A DNA stretch of 19,265 bases, taken from assembly GCA_050246595.1 (NCBI GenBank), contig JBFWVT010000090.1, positions 1-19,265 on the forward strand, written 5' to 3'. The position numbers and the translations under genes are program-made. Positions within the stretch are counted from its first letter, which is position 1, and every line of letters begins with the position of its first letter. The notes under the pieces are model-generated. The model did no database searches, was not told the origin of the DNA, and saw only the letters and a program-made list of their open reading frames with translations. The DNA comes from DATARH01 sp050246595. Its GTDB lineage: Bacteria; Pseudomonadota; Alphaproteobacteria; ATCC43930; CGMCC-115725. This document shows, one piece after another, positions 6,471 to 14,283 of this stretch.

Positions 6471-7769
6471 ATGTCGACCTCCCTCGCGCACCAGCCCGAA
6501 ACAGCGCGTCTTCTTCGGGTAAATGTCGGCCTGCTGGTGGCCGGCGTGACCTATGCGACCCTCGCGGTTCTGCATACAATCGGCCATGATTGGCTGCAAC
6601 AACTTGATAATCATTTCCGTACCGCACTCCTGTTTGTGTGGATCGTCGGGTTGATCCTCGCATCCGCGATGCAGGTCATGCATCACAGCGAGACATTGGC
6701 CGAGATGCTCGGTGAACCGCTGGGAACCCTGGTTCTGACAATTTCGGCGATTTCGATCGAGACCTCGCTCATTGTCGTGTTGATGCTCTCGGGGGCGGCC
6801 AATCCGACGTTGGTGCGCGACACCATCTTTTCCGAGCTGATGATTATCCTATGCTTGATGGTCGGCGCATCGCTTCTGCTTGGCGGCATCCGTCATCGTC
6901 AGCAGACTTACAATCTTGATGCTGCGCGCTCGTTTCTGTGCGTTCTATTTCCGACGGCGATCATTATCCTCGTCATGCCCAATTATGTCGGCCCAACAGT
7001 CGGTCCGACATTAAGTCATGGGCAGGCGGCGCAGGTTGGCATCCTCACCTTTGCCATCTATCTCATCTTTCTCGCTATGCAGACCGTCCGTCTGAGGCAT
7101 GTGTTTGCCGAACAGTCGGAAAGCCGCCTGTCCGAGACATCCGGCACGCTGGCCACAACGCTGCGGCCATGGAATGGCGCGGTGGCGGCGCGAGCCGCTT
7201 TCATGCTCCTGCTGATGCTCGCTCCAGTTCCCATTCTGGCAGAATCGCTCAATCCGATTGTCGATTACGGCGTTCATCAGCTTCAGGCTCCGGAGGCGCT
7301 GGCCGGTCTTCTGATCGCCATTCTCGTTCTGTCGCCGGAGGGCATAACCGCAATCGAGGCTGCCTGGCACAACCGGATGCAACGCTCGGTCAACCTGATG
7401 CTCGGCTCGGCGCTGTCGACAATGGGACTGACCGTCCCGATCGTTCTGCTGATCAGCGTGCTCACCGGCGAGGCGCTGATCCTCGGCCTTGACCAGAAAG
7501 ATACGATTCTTTTGGCGACAATGCTGCTATTGAGCTCGGTCACGTTCGGCGGCGCAACGACGGATATGTTGAAAGGCTGCATTCATCTTGTGTTGTTTGC
7601 GATGTTTTTTCTATTTATGCTTAGCACCGCGACAGAGGTGAAGCATGAAAGCCCGGAAGGCGCGTTGAAACACAGCTCGATAATCCTTTGGGCGCATGAG
7701 CCGGACGCTGGTGCCGCCTGCGCATCGCAGCAGATATGCGAGGTCCAGCATGAGCCAGGACACTCTTGA
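6471..7769 (+). CDS. ChaA-like calcium (cation)/proton antiporter
   Basis: A 432-residue inner-membrane protein of the CaCA superfamily with about eleven hydrophobic segments. The two alpha-repeats are visible. The first is HHSETLAEMLGEPLGTLVL followed by SAISIETSLIVVLML (about residues 66-105). The second is LVLSPEGITAIEAAWHNRMQ followed by SVNLMLGSALSTMGLTVP. They match ChaA-type Ca2+/H+ (also Na+ or K+/H+) exchangers, which export cations against proton entry. The acidic residues in GEP and SPEG are the expected ion-binding sites. After the last helix (ending near STATEV) an unusual polar tail of about 50 residues follows, and its end overlaps the next gene by 20 bases. The start has only a weak ribosome-binding site (GGCGAGA, 13 bases upstream), so a slightly different start is possible. 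Confidence 0.87.
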   Translation: MSTSLAHQPETARLLRVNVGLLVAGVTYATLAVLHTIGHDWLQQLDNHFRTALLFVWIVGLILASAMQVMHHSETLAEMLGEPLGTLVLTISAISIETSLIVVLMLSGAANPTLVRDTIFSELMIILCLMVGASLLLGGIRHRQQTYNLDAARSFLCVLFPTAIIILVMPNYVGPTVGPTLSHGQAAQVGILTFAIYLIFLAMQTVRLRHVFAEQSESRLSETSGTLATTLRPWNGAVAARAAFMLLLMLAPVPILAESLNPIVDYGVHQLQAPEALAGLLIAILVLSPEGITAIEAAWHNRMQRSVNLMLGSALSTMGLTVPIVLLISVLTGEALILGLDQKDTILLATMLLLSSVTFGGATTDMLKGCIHLVLFAMFFLFMLSTATEVKHESPEGALKHSSIILWAHEPDAGAACASQQICEVQHEPGHS

Positions 7770-9831
7770 GGTCCCTGATGTGCCGAGCGACCGGTTCGGC
7801 CGCGACGTCTGCGCCAATCTGGCAATCGCCGAGCACCGCGAATGGCTGGTGACGAACGGCATCGGCGGTTATGCCTCCGGCACGGTCTCCGGCAATCCGA
7901 CCCGCGGTTATCATGGCATTCTCGTCGCGGCGCTCGATCCGCCGCTTGGCCGGACGGTGAAGCTGGTAACCGTTCTCGAAACGGTGCGCGCCGATGACGA
8001 TGTGTTCGAACTCGGCACCGTGCGCTGGCGGAATGGCAGCGTCAGCCCGAGCGGTTACGGTCTTCTCGAAGAATTCCGCCTGGAGGGATCGGTTCCGGCA
8101 TGGCGCTACGCCTCCGGCCGCTTCACGCTGGAGAAGCGGATTTTCATGGATAATGGCGCCAATACGACACGGATCGAGTACGCCAATCTGTGGTCGGACG
8201 TGCCGCTGAGATTGTCGCTGAAGCTGATCACCGATCATCGCGATTATCACAGCCGGACATTCGCGGGCAGCGATGTGCCTGCCATATCGGTCGCGGGCGA
8301 CGTGCTGTCCGTGGCCGCGCCGGGCGGTTCGCCCGCGGGGCTGTTCGTGCGGCTTGCCGGTGGCCGCGCCGAAGGGGCCGGGGTTTGGTATCGCGATTTC
8401 GATCTTGCCCGCGAGCGCGACCGCGGTCTGACCGACAGCGAGGACCATCTGTTCGCCGGCACGCTCTCGATCGACCTCGATCCGGGCGCGACGGTGCAGC
8501 TCGTCGCCAGCATCGGTGCGGCGGCACCGGCCAATCCGACAGCACTCGATGGGCGGCGGCGTCGCGACGCCGATCTACTCGCCGTGTGGCGCGCGGCGCG
8601 CAACCCCGCGCTGCCGCCGGCTCCAGACTGGGTCGAGCGCCTCGTGCTTGCCGCCGATCAGTTTGTTGTCGGCCGCCGGATGCGCGACGGCAGCCCGGGG
8701 CATTCCGTGATCGCCGGCTATCATTGGTTTTCTGACTGGGGCCGGGACACGATGATCAGCCTGCCGGGTCTTGCGATCGAGACCGGACGGTTTGAAGTCG
8801 CGCGCTCGATCCTGCTGAGTTTTGCCGAAGCGGTCGATGGCGGCATGATCCCGAACCGCTATCCCGATCTCGGTGAAACGCCGGAGTTCAACACCGTCGA
8901 CGCAACGTTCTGGTTCATCGACGCCGTGCGCGCATACCACGCCGCGTCGCGCGACGACGCGTTGCTCGCCCAACTCTTCTCGACACTCAAAGACATTATC
9001 GAACGCCACGTGCAGGGCACGCGATACGGCATCCGCATGGACCCGGCGGACGGGCTGATCCGTGCCGGCGAGCCCGAAACACAGCTGACCTGGATGGACG
9101 CCAGGGTCGGCGATTGGGTCGTGACACCGCGAATCGGCAAGCCGATCGAGGTCAACGCGCTTTGGTGCTCGGCGCTGCGGTTCATAGCCGATGCCGCGGC
9201 GATCCTCGGCAAGCCGACCGACCGATATGCATCGATGGCCGATCGAGCGGCCGCCGGCTTCCAGCGCTTCTGGAACCCGGCGCGCGGCTTCTGTTTCGAT
9301 GTCCTCGACGGGCCGGACGGCGATGATCCGACCCTCAGGCCCAACCAGATCTTCGCGGCCAGCCTGCCGACGCGCGTGCTGCCGAATGAACAATTGCAGG
9401 CTGTCGTGCGTATCTGCGAGCGCGCGCTGCTGACCCCGGCCGGGCTCAGGAGCCTTGCCGCCGGAGAGCCGGGATATACGCCGAGCTTTGGCGGCGGCCC
9501 GGCGACGCGTGATGCGGCCTATCATCGGGGCACGGTCTGGGCCTGGCTGATCGGGCCGTTTATCGAAGCGCATCTGAACGTGTTCGGCGACCGGGATCAT
9601 GTCGAACGGATCCTGCAGCCGATGCGCGATCAGCTGCGCATCGAAGGTCTCGGCACCATTAACGAAATCTTCGAAGCGGAGCCGCCTTATGCCCCGCGCG
9701 GCTGCATTGCCCAGGCATGGAGCGTCGCCGCGATACTCCGGGCCTACGGTCTGATCGAGCGTTTCAAAGAGCGCGCCGGCGATGCGTCGGCGCCGGTCGT
9801 GAAAGCGAGTGCCCGTGCCGCAGCCGAGTGA
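7750..9831 (+). CDS. Amylo-alpha-1,6-glucosidase (GH133 glycogen debranching-type enzyme)
   Basis: A 693-residue cytoplasmic enzyme expected to hydrolyse alpha-1,6 branches of glycogen or a related alpha-glucan. The N-terminal domain starts with EWLVTNGIGGYASGTVSG and TRGYHGILVAAL, typical of the bacterial debranching N-terminal domain. The (alpha/alpha)6 catalytic domain shows WFSDWGRDTMISLPGL (D329 and D333), TWMDA (D450) and TINEIFEAEPPYAPRGCIAQ (E639, E642), the conserved acid-rich blocks of GH133. The ATG at 7750 is preferred over the in-frame ATG at 7696 because GAGG (7739-7742) precedes it and the N-terminal domain then begins at the usual distance. It overlaps the antiporter gene by 20 bases and the next gene starts inside its end, so the three are probably one transcript with coupled translation. 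Confidence 0.93.
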   Translation: MSQDTLEVPDVPSDRFGRDVCANLAIAEHREWLVTNGIGGYASGTVSGNPTRGYHGILVAALDPPLGRTVKLVTVLETVRADDDVFELGTVRWRNGSVSPSGYGLLEEFRLEGSVPAWRYASGRFTLEKRIFMDNGANTTRIEYANLWSDVPLRLSLKLITDHRDYHSRTFAGSDVPAISVAGDVLSVAAPGGSPAGLFVRLAGGRAEGAGVWYRDFDLARERDRGLTDSEDHLFAGTLSIDLDPGATVQLVASIGAAAPANPTALDGRRRRDADLLAVWRAARNPALPPAPDWVERLVLAADQFVVGRRMRDGSPGHSVIAGYHWFSDWGRDTMISLPGLAIETGRFEVARSILLSFAEAVDGGMIPNRYPDLGETPEFNTVDATFWFIDAVRAYHAASRDDALLAQLFSTLKDIIERHVQGTRYGIRMDPADGLIRAGEPETQLTWMDARVGDWVVTPRIGKPIEVNALWCSALRFIADAAAILGKPTDRYASMADRAAAGFQRFWNPARGFCFDVLDGPDGDDPTLRPNQIFAASLPTRVLPNEQLQAVVRICERALLTPAGLRSLAAGEPGYTPSFGGGPATRDAAYHRGTVWAWLIGPFIEAHLNVFGDRDHVERILQPMRDQLRIEGLGTINEIFEAEPPYAPRGCIAQAWSVAAILRAYGLIERFKERAGDASAPVVKASARAAAE

Positions 9832-12523
9832 AGAAGACCGCCGTCTTGCGGCCGCCTGGAATGACGAGGAGCCCTGGCTGCGCTGGGGTCCCTATCTCAG
9901 CGAGCGCCAGTGGGGAACTGTCCGCGAGGATTACAGCCCTTACGGAAATGCGTGGGATTATTTTCCGCACGACCACGCCCGCTCGCGCGCCTATCGCTGG
10001 GGCGAGGACGGTTTGGCCGGCATATCGGACGACCGCCAGATCCTATGCTTTGCACTGGCGCTGTGGAACGGCAATGACCCGATCCTGAAGGAGCGGCTGT
10101 TCGGCTTGACCAATAGCGAGGGCAATCATGGCGAGGACGTCAAGGAGTATTATTACTACCTCGACAATACGCCGACCCATAGCTGGATGCGATATCTCTA
10201 CAAATACCCGCACAAGGCGTATCCGTATGGCGATCTGGTTGCCGAGAATGCCCGTCGCAAAGCGTCGGACCCCCGCGCACTCGAATACGAACTGATCGAT
10301 ACCGGGGTCTTCGACGAGGATCGCTATTTCGACGTGACGGTCGACTATGCGAAGCGCTCGTCGGACGACCTGCTGATCCGTATCACGGCCGTTAACCGCG
10401 GACCGGATCCGGCGCCGCTATGGCTGCTGCCGACGCTGTGGTTCCGCAATACCTGGAGCTGGCGGCGGAATTCGCCAAAGCCCCGGATCGCCGTCGCCAC
10501 CGATGCGATCGAGGCCGAGCATCACGTTCTTGGCCGCCGTCGCCTGATCTGCCCCGGGGCGGACGATATTTATGTTGTCGATAATGAGACCAACCTGGCG
10601 CGGCTCTATGGGATAAACGGCCTCGCCTACCCGAAGGACGGGATCAACGACCGCATCCTGCATGGAAGCGATACGGTCAACCCGGCCCGCGAAGGCACCA
10701 AGGCCGCTTCCCTCTATCAGCGCACGGTCGGCGCCGGCGAGAGTCTCACCGTGACGTTGCGCCTGACCGATGTTGCCGCGGCGCGCGACCCGGGAACGGA
10801 TGCCGATGCCGTATTCACCGCTCGGCTGCGCGAGGCCGACGCATACTACGCTTCCCGCATCGCGCCCGATCTCAGCGATGATCGCAAGGCGATCGCGCGG
10901 CAGGCCTTCGCCAGCATTCTGTGGTCGAAACAGTTCTTCCATTATGTCGTCGAGGACTGGCTCGAAGGCGACGAGTTTGCTCCGCCACCTGAGCGGCAGC
11001 ATGGGCGCAACCGAGGATGGCGCCATTTCTACTCCGAGGACATTCTGTCGATGCCCGATAAATGGGAGTATCCCTGGTTCGCGAGCTGGGATTTGTGCTT
11101 CCATACCGTGGTACTGGCGCGTCTCGATCTCAATTTCGCGAAGGAACAGGTGCTTCTGCTGACGCGCGAGTGGTATATGAGCCCGGACGGTCAGGTTCCC
11201 GCCTATGAATGGGCCTTCGATGATGTCAACCCACCGTTGCAGGCATGGGCCGCGCTGAAGATTGCCGAATACGAGCTGGAGACCTATGGAACGTGCGACT
11301 ATGATTTTCTTCGCCGTGTGTTCAACCATGGTCTTCTGTATTTCACGTGGTGGGTCAATCGGAAGGACGCGGAAGGCAACAACCTCTTCCAGGGCGGCTT
11401 TCTTGGTCTCGACAACATCTCTGCCTTTGACCGCTCGTCGGGATACCTGCCGGGCGGCGGCAGACTTTACCAGTCCGACGGAACAACCTGGGTCGGCTTC
11501 TTCGCTCTGCAGATGATGGAGCTCGCCTCGGAGCTGTCGAAAGACAACCCGGCGTATCTCGACTTTGCCGCCAAGTTCTTTCAGCATTTTGTCTATATCG
11601 CCGACGCGCTCGACCATGTCGGCCGGGCGTCGAACGGTCAGGCGGCGCTGTGGAGCGACGAGGACGGGCTTTATTTCGATGTTCTGCGGATCGGCGACAG
11701 TTTTATTCCGATCAAGATCCGCTCGCTGGTCAGCCTCCTGCCGATGATCGCGGTTGCCAGCCTCGATCTCAAAGCCGTGGAGCAGGCCGATAATCGGCTA
11801 TTCGCCGAACGGATCGAGTGGTTCCGCAACCAGCAGCGCGATCTGCTCGAACGCGCGAGCGAGGAGCGCGACAGCGGCGACGGTCGGTTGCTATTGTCGT
11901 TTCTCGATCACAAGAGCCTCGAGCGGCTGCTCGGCCCGCTGCTCGACGAGAAGGAATTCCTGTCGCCGTTCGGCATCAGATCGCTGTCGCGCCGCCATGC
12001 CGAACAACCGTACCGCACGACAGTTGCAGGCGAAAATCTCGAAGTTTCCTATTGGCCGGCCGAGTCGGGCTCGGGAATGTTCGGCGGCAATTCGAATTGG
12101 CGCGGCCCGGTCTGGGCGCCGACAAATTTTCTGATCATCGACGCATTGCGGCGATACCACGAATATCACGGCGATCATTTCACGGTGGAGTGCCCAACAG
12201 GGTCGGGCACTCGCATGACGCTCGACAAGGTTGCCGACGAGCTGTCACGCCGGTTTGTGTCGATATTCGAGCGTGGAGCGGATGGAAGACGGCCGGTCTT
12301 CGGAGGCAGCGAGACGTTCCAACGCGATGCTCGCTGGTACGATCAACTCCTGTTCTACGAGTATTTTCACGGCGACATCGGGGCCGGGATCGGCGCCTCG
12401 CACCAGACGGGATGGACCGGCCTCGTCGCTGTCCTGATGGAGGCACACGCAAAGCGCCTCCCATTTGCCCCTTCGGATGACAGTGCAGCAGCGTCCTCTC
12501 TCGGCCTTCGCCCGGCGAGCTAG
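9809..12523 (+). CDS. GH63 / MGH1-like glycoside hydrolase (glucosidase)
   Basis: A 904-residue protein of the large bacterial MGH1-like family (GH63 clan, (alpha/alpha)6 barrel). It opens with the strongly conserved RWGPYLSERQWGTVREDYS and WDYFPHDHARSRAYRWGEDG. Later blocks are FASWDLCFHTVVLARLDLNF (D428), the GGFLGLDNIS/FDRS loop, ENLEVSYWPAESGSGMFGGN (E742), and GDIGAGIGASHQTGWTG near the end. Characterised relatives act on glucosylglycerate or mannosylglycerate, or on alpha-glucosides, so the substrate stays open. The GTG at 9809 (or GTG 9815) is the start, since no ATG lies in the first part of the conserved region, and it overlaps the GH133 gene by 23 bases. The length is usual for the family. 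The gene shares an operon with GH133, pointing to alpha-glucan or glucosyl-solute breakdown. Confidence 0.9.
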   Translation: MPVPQPSEEDRRLAAAWNDEEPWLRWGPYLSERQWGTVREDYSPYGNAWDYFPHDHARSRAYRWGEDGLAGISDDRQILCFALALWNGNDPILKERLFGLTNSEGNHGEDVKEYYYYLDNTPTHSWMRYLYKYPHKAYPYGDLVAENARRKASDPRALEYELIDTGVFDEDRYFDVTVDYAKRSSDDLLIRITAVNRGPDPAPLWLLPTLWFRNTWSWRRNSPKPRIAVATDAIEAEHHVLGRRRLICPGADDIYVVDNETNLARLYGINGLAYPKDGINDRILHGSDTVNPAREGTKAASLYQRTVGAGESLTVTLRLTDVAAARDPGTDADAVFTARLREADAYYASRIAPDLSDDRKAIARQAFASILWSKQFFHYVVEDWLEGDEFAPPPERQHGRNRGWRHFYSEDILSMPDKWEYPWFASWDLCFHTVVLARLDLNFAKEQVLLLTREWYMSPDGQVPAYEWAFDDVNPPLQAWAALKIAEYELETYGTCDYDFLRRVFNHGLLYFTWWVNRKDAEGNNLFQGGFLGLDNISAFDRSSGYLPGGGRLYQSDGTTWVGFFALQMMELASELSKDNPAYLDFAAKFFQHFVYIADALDHVGRASNGQAALWSDEDGLYFDVLRIGDSFIPIKIRSLVSLLPMIAVASLDLKAVEQADNRLFAERIEWFRNQQRDLLERASEERDSGDGRLLLSFLDHKSLERLLGPLLDEKEFLSPFGIRSLSRRHAEQPYRTTVAGENLEVSYWPAESGSGMFGGNSNWRGPVWAPTNFLIIDALRRYHEYHGDHFTVECPTGSGTRMTLDKVADELSRRFVSIFERGADGRRPVFGGSETFQRDARWYDQLLFYEYFHGDIGAGIGASHQTGWTGLVAVLMEAHAKRLPFAPSDDSAAASSLGLRPAS

Positions 12524-12543
12524 GCCCTGTGGGAGCTTGCTGA

Positions 12544-12702
12544 CGTGAGCCAATCCTTTGTTGCGGCGAGACGGAGAACGCCGAGAAAGGAGAGCCCTTC
12601 AGGGCGATCTCGGCGGTTCGGGAGCCGAGTTCGCTTGCTCTGCTGGCTGCTGGTGTGACCGGGCTTGGATTGGTGCCGCTGCGCCGATGCCGCCAGGTCT
12701 GA
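12544..12702 (+). pseudogene. C-terminal remnant of a PEP-CTERM sorting-signal protein gene
   Basis: The frame is open from just after an in-frame TGA (12541-12543) to TGA at 12700-12702. It encodes 52 residues and has no ATG, GTG or TTG codon, so it cannot be an intact gene. Its end reads REPSSLALLAAGVTGLGLV then PLRRCRQV. This is the layout of the PEP-CTERM sorting signal: Pro-Glu-Pro-like motif (here Arg-Glu-Pro), one hydrophobic segment, a short arginine cluster and stop. In exosortase systems this tail anchors exported, often glycosylated, surface proteins before processing. The rest of the gene is missing, because the MGH1-like gene ends only 20 bases upstream. It may be left by a deletion or carried in by rearrangement. 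The match is from pattern only. Confidence 0.6.
12579..12629 (+). other. Alternative hairpins inside the PEP-CTERM remnant
   Basis: CGCCGAGA (12579-12586) pairs perfectly with TCTCGGCG (12608-12615), enclosing an inner stem GCCCT/AGGGC (12594-12598 with 12601-12605). The same CTCGGC (12609-12614) can instead pair with GCCGAG (12624-12629), so two structures exclude each other. The position, 56 bases after the MGH1-like stop, could suit a terminator, but there is no T-run. Confidence 0.35.
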
Positions 12703-12877
12703 ACGCTGCCTGCCTTCTGTCGCCGCATTGATTTATTAGACCAGCCGCTGTTCCGAAGGGTGGGCTTTCCCCTGGTTTTCGCTGGGGTCACAACCCATCC
12801 CGCGCCCGCTGTTCCGCGACAGTATCCCCCTTCCAATATTTCGCATCTATCAAACCCGTGCCGTCAATCGCGGCATG

Positions 12878-12912
12878 GAGGCGCGGGCACGGCCGTGCTA
12901 GCGTCGCGCCTC
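12878..12912. promoter_or_regulatory. 35-base inverted repeat upstream of LVIVD gene
   Basis: GAGGCGCG (12878-12885) and CGCGCCTC (12905-12912) are perfect inverted arms, and between them lies a perfect 12-bp palindrome GCACGGCCGTGC (12887-12898). It ends 47 bases before the LVIVD start codon, so it could be an operator for a dimeric regulator or a stable leader hairpin. Confidence 0.4.
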
Positions 12913-12959
12913 GGGGACGAAGACCACGGACAAACAGACGAAAACGGGAGACTGCCGCG

Positions 12960-14078
12960 ATGCCGGAACTGCTGCGCCACCTCGCCCGGCTCGACATTCC
13001 CGGCGGCGGGCAGGTCGTCGCCGAGGGGGGCTGGGCCTATATCGGGCATATGCGCCCGCCCGAGGGCACCTCGATCATCGATGTCGCGGACCCGAGACGG
13101 CCACGCATCGTCTCGCAGATTTCGCTGCCCGGCCATACGCATTCGCACAAGGTGCGCGCGCATGGCGACATCATGCTGGTCAACAACGAGCTGTTCCGCA
13201 GTACAGTGGGCGAACGGCCCGACGATTTCGAGGGCGGTATCAAGGTTTACGACACCAGCGACAAGACCAACCCGCGCCAGATCGGCCACTACAAATCATT
13301 GGGCGCGCACCGTTTCGATTCGGACGGGCGTTACGCCTATATCTCATCCGAGGAAAACGGGTTTGTCGGCGACATCGTCGTGATCCTCGACCTCGCCGAT
13401 CCGACAAGGCCCGAGCCGATCGCGCGCTGGTGGATGAAGGGACAATGGGCCGAGGGCGGCGAGGAGGCGGGCTGGCCCGGACGGCGGCACCGCTGCCACC
13501 ACCCGCTGCGCCGCGGCGACCGGCTCTATACGAGTTACTGGCACGGCGGGTTTGTGATCCTCGACATCAGCGACCTGCGCAACCCGACTTATGTGAGCGG
13601 CCTCGACTGGAGCCCGCCCTACCCGTGCCCGACGCATACGGTTCTGCCGATCCCGCAGGAATTGATGGGGCGCCGGATCGCGGTCGTCACCGACGAGGAG
13701 GTCGCCGATCGGCTGACTCCGTCGCCAAACGCCTTCATGTGGATCGTCGATATCACCGACGAGCGGCACCCGGTGCCGGTCGCGACATGGCGGGTGCCGC
13801 ATGACGAGCCGTTCAACCGCGATTGTTGGTTCGGCGCACACCAGCCGCAGGAGACCGTGAACGGCAACATCATCCTGGTGACGTGGTTTGGCGGCGGGTT
13901 GCGAGCGGTCGATATCTCGAACCCGTACCGCCCCGAGGAGGTCGAGCATTTCATGCCGGCACCCGGCGCCGGACAGAATATCGTGCAGTCGAACGACGTG
14001 TTTGTCGATAAGGACCGCGGCCTCGTCTACCTGATCGACCGGTTGAACGGTCTCGATATTCTCGAATACCGAGAGTGA
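12960..14078 (+). CDS. LVIVD repeat beta-propeller protein
   Basis: A 372-residue protein built of LVIVD-type blades. The recurring unit is a Tyr/Val-rich strand, then ID(I/V)(A/S/T)D, then a P-rich turn: IIDVADPRRPRIV, VYDTSDKTNPRQI, ILDLADPTRPEPI, ILDISDLRNPTYV, IVDITDERHPVPV, AVDISNPYRPEEV, LIDRLNGLDILEY. Histidines recur near blade starts: H59, H61, H63 and H68; H117; H177, H180, H181 and H195; H226; H294. Such inward residues might ring a central metal, as in other propeller enzymes, but family function is not established. The ATG at 12960 has GGGAG (12946-12950) 9 bases before it. The open frame begins at 12858, but the Arg-rich extension does not look like protein. No signal peptide is seen. 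It appears to be monocistronic. Confidence 0.83.
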   Translation: MPELLRHLARLDIPGGGQVVAEGGWAYIGHMRPPEGTSIIDVADPRRPRIVSQISLPGHTHSHKVRAHGDIMLVNNELFRSTVGERPDDFEGGIKVYDTSDKTNPRQIGHYKSLGAHRFDSDGRYAYISSEENGFVGDIVVILDLADPTRPEPIARWWMKGQWAEGGEEAGWPGRRHRCHHPLRRGDRLYTSYWHGGFVILDISDLRNPTYVSGLDWSPPYPCPTHTVLPIPQELMGRRIAVVTDEEVADRLTPSPNAFMWIVDITDERHPVPVATWRVPHDEPFNRDCWFGAHQPQETVNGNIILVTWFGGGLRAVDISNPYRPEEVEHFMPAPGAGQNIVQSNDVFVDKDRGLVYLIDRLNGLDILEYRE

Positions 14079-14096
14079 GGGCGGTGTTGGCGCTAA

Positions 14097-14111
14097 CAGC
14101 GAAAATCGCTG
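14097..14111 (+). terminator. Short hairpin after the LVIVD gene
   Basis: CAGCGA (14097-14102) and TCGCTG (14106-14111) form a perfect 6-bp stem with an AAA loop, 18 bases after the LVIVD stop. There is no following T-run, so it is only a possible terminator or 3' stabilising stem. Confidence 0.35.
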
Positions 14112-14213
14112 CCGGCAAGGAATTTCACCGGACGCTGCGAGGTTTCCGCATAGAACGTACCGCAATTGAGCCGAGCGACACTCGTCGTCTCGGAAGTCGA
14201 CCGCGGCTTCGGA

Positions 14214-14243
14214 GGATGGGCCTCGACTTCGCTCGGCCCATCC
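14214..14243. terminator. Perfect 9-bp stem-loop before the SDR gene
   Basis: GGATGGGCC (14214-14222) and GGCCCATCC (14235-14243) are perfect inverted arms around a 12-base loop, 40 bases before the epimerase-like ATG. There is no T-run. It may be a terminator for transcripts coming from the LVIVD gene, a leader structure, or one copy of an interspersed palindromic element. Confidence 0.45.
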
Positions 14244-14283
14244 CATACTTGCCCGAATGCGGGTCTATCCGGGGGCTGTTCGG

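Larger units (their letters stand above)
12524..12959. other. 436-base region with gene debris and inverted repeats
   Basis: No intact gene. It holds the PEP-CTERM coding remnant (12544-12702), hairpins at 12579-12629 and 12878-12912, and an 11-bp direct repeat CCGCTGTTCCG at 12745-12755 and 12806-12816. The promoter for the LVIVD gene must lie here but is not recognisable. The texture differs from the coding regions on both sides and suggests past insertion or deletion. Confidence 0.6.

Noticed and set aside
8575..9600. 341-codon minus-strand open frame
   Set aside because: Antisense shadow of the GH133 gene.
10418..11617. 399-codon minus-strand open frame
   Set aside because: It lies wholly inside the well-supported MGH1-like gene and shows no recognisable family features. 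High-GC genes often leave such antisense frames open.
12180..12836. 218-codon minus-strand frame across the MGH1-like gene end and the gap
   Set aside because: Half is antisense to a solid gene. The gap half is explained by the PEP-CTERM reading on the plus strand.
13344..14246. 300-codon minus-strand open frame
   Set aside because: Antisense to the LVIVD gene, with no protein-like motifs; the plus-strand repeats are clear.
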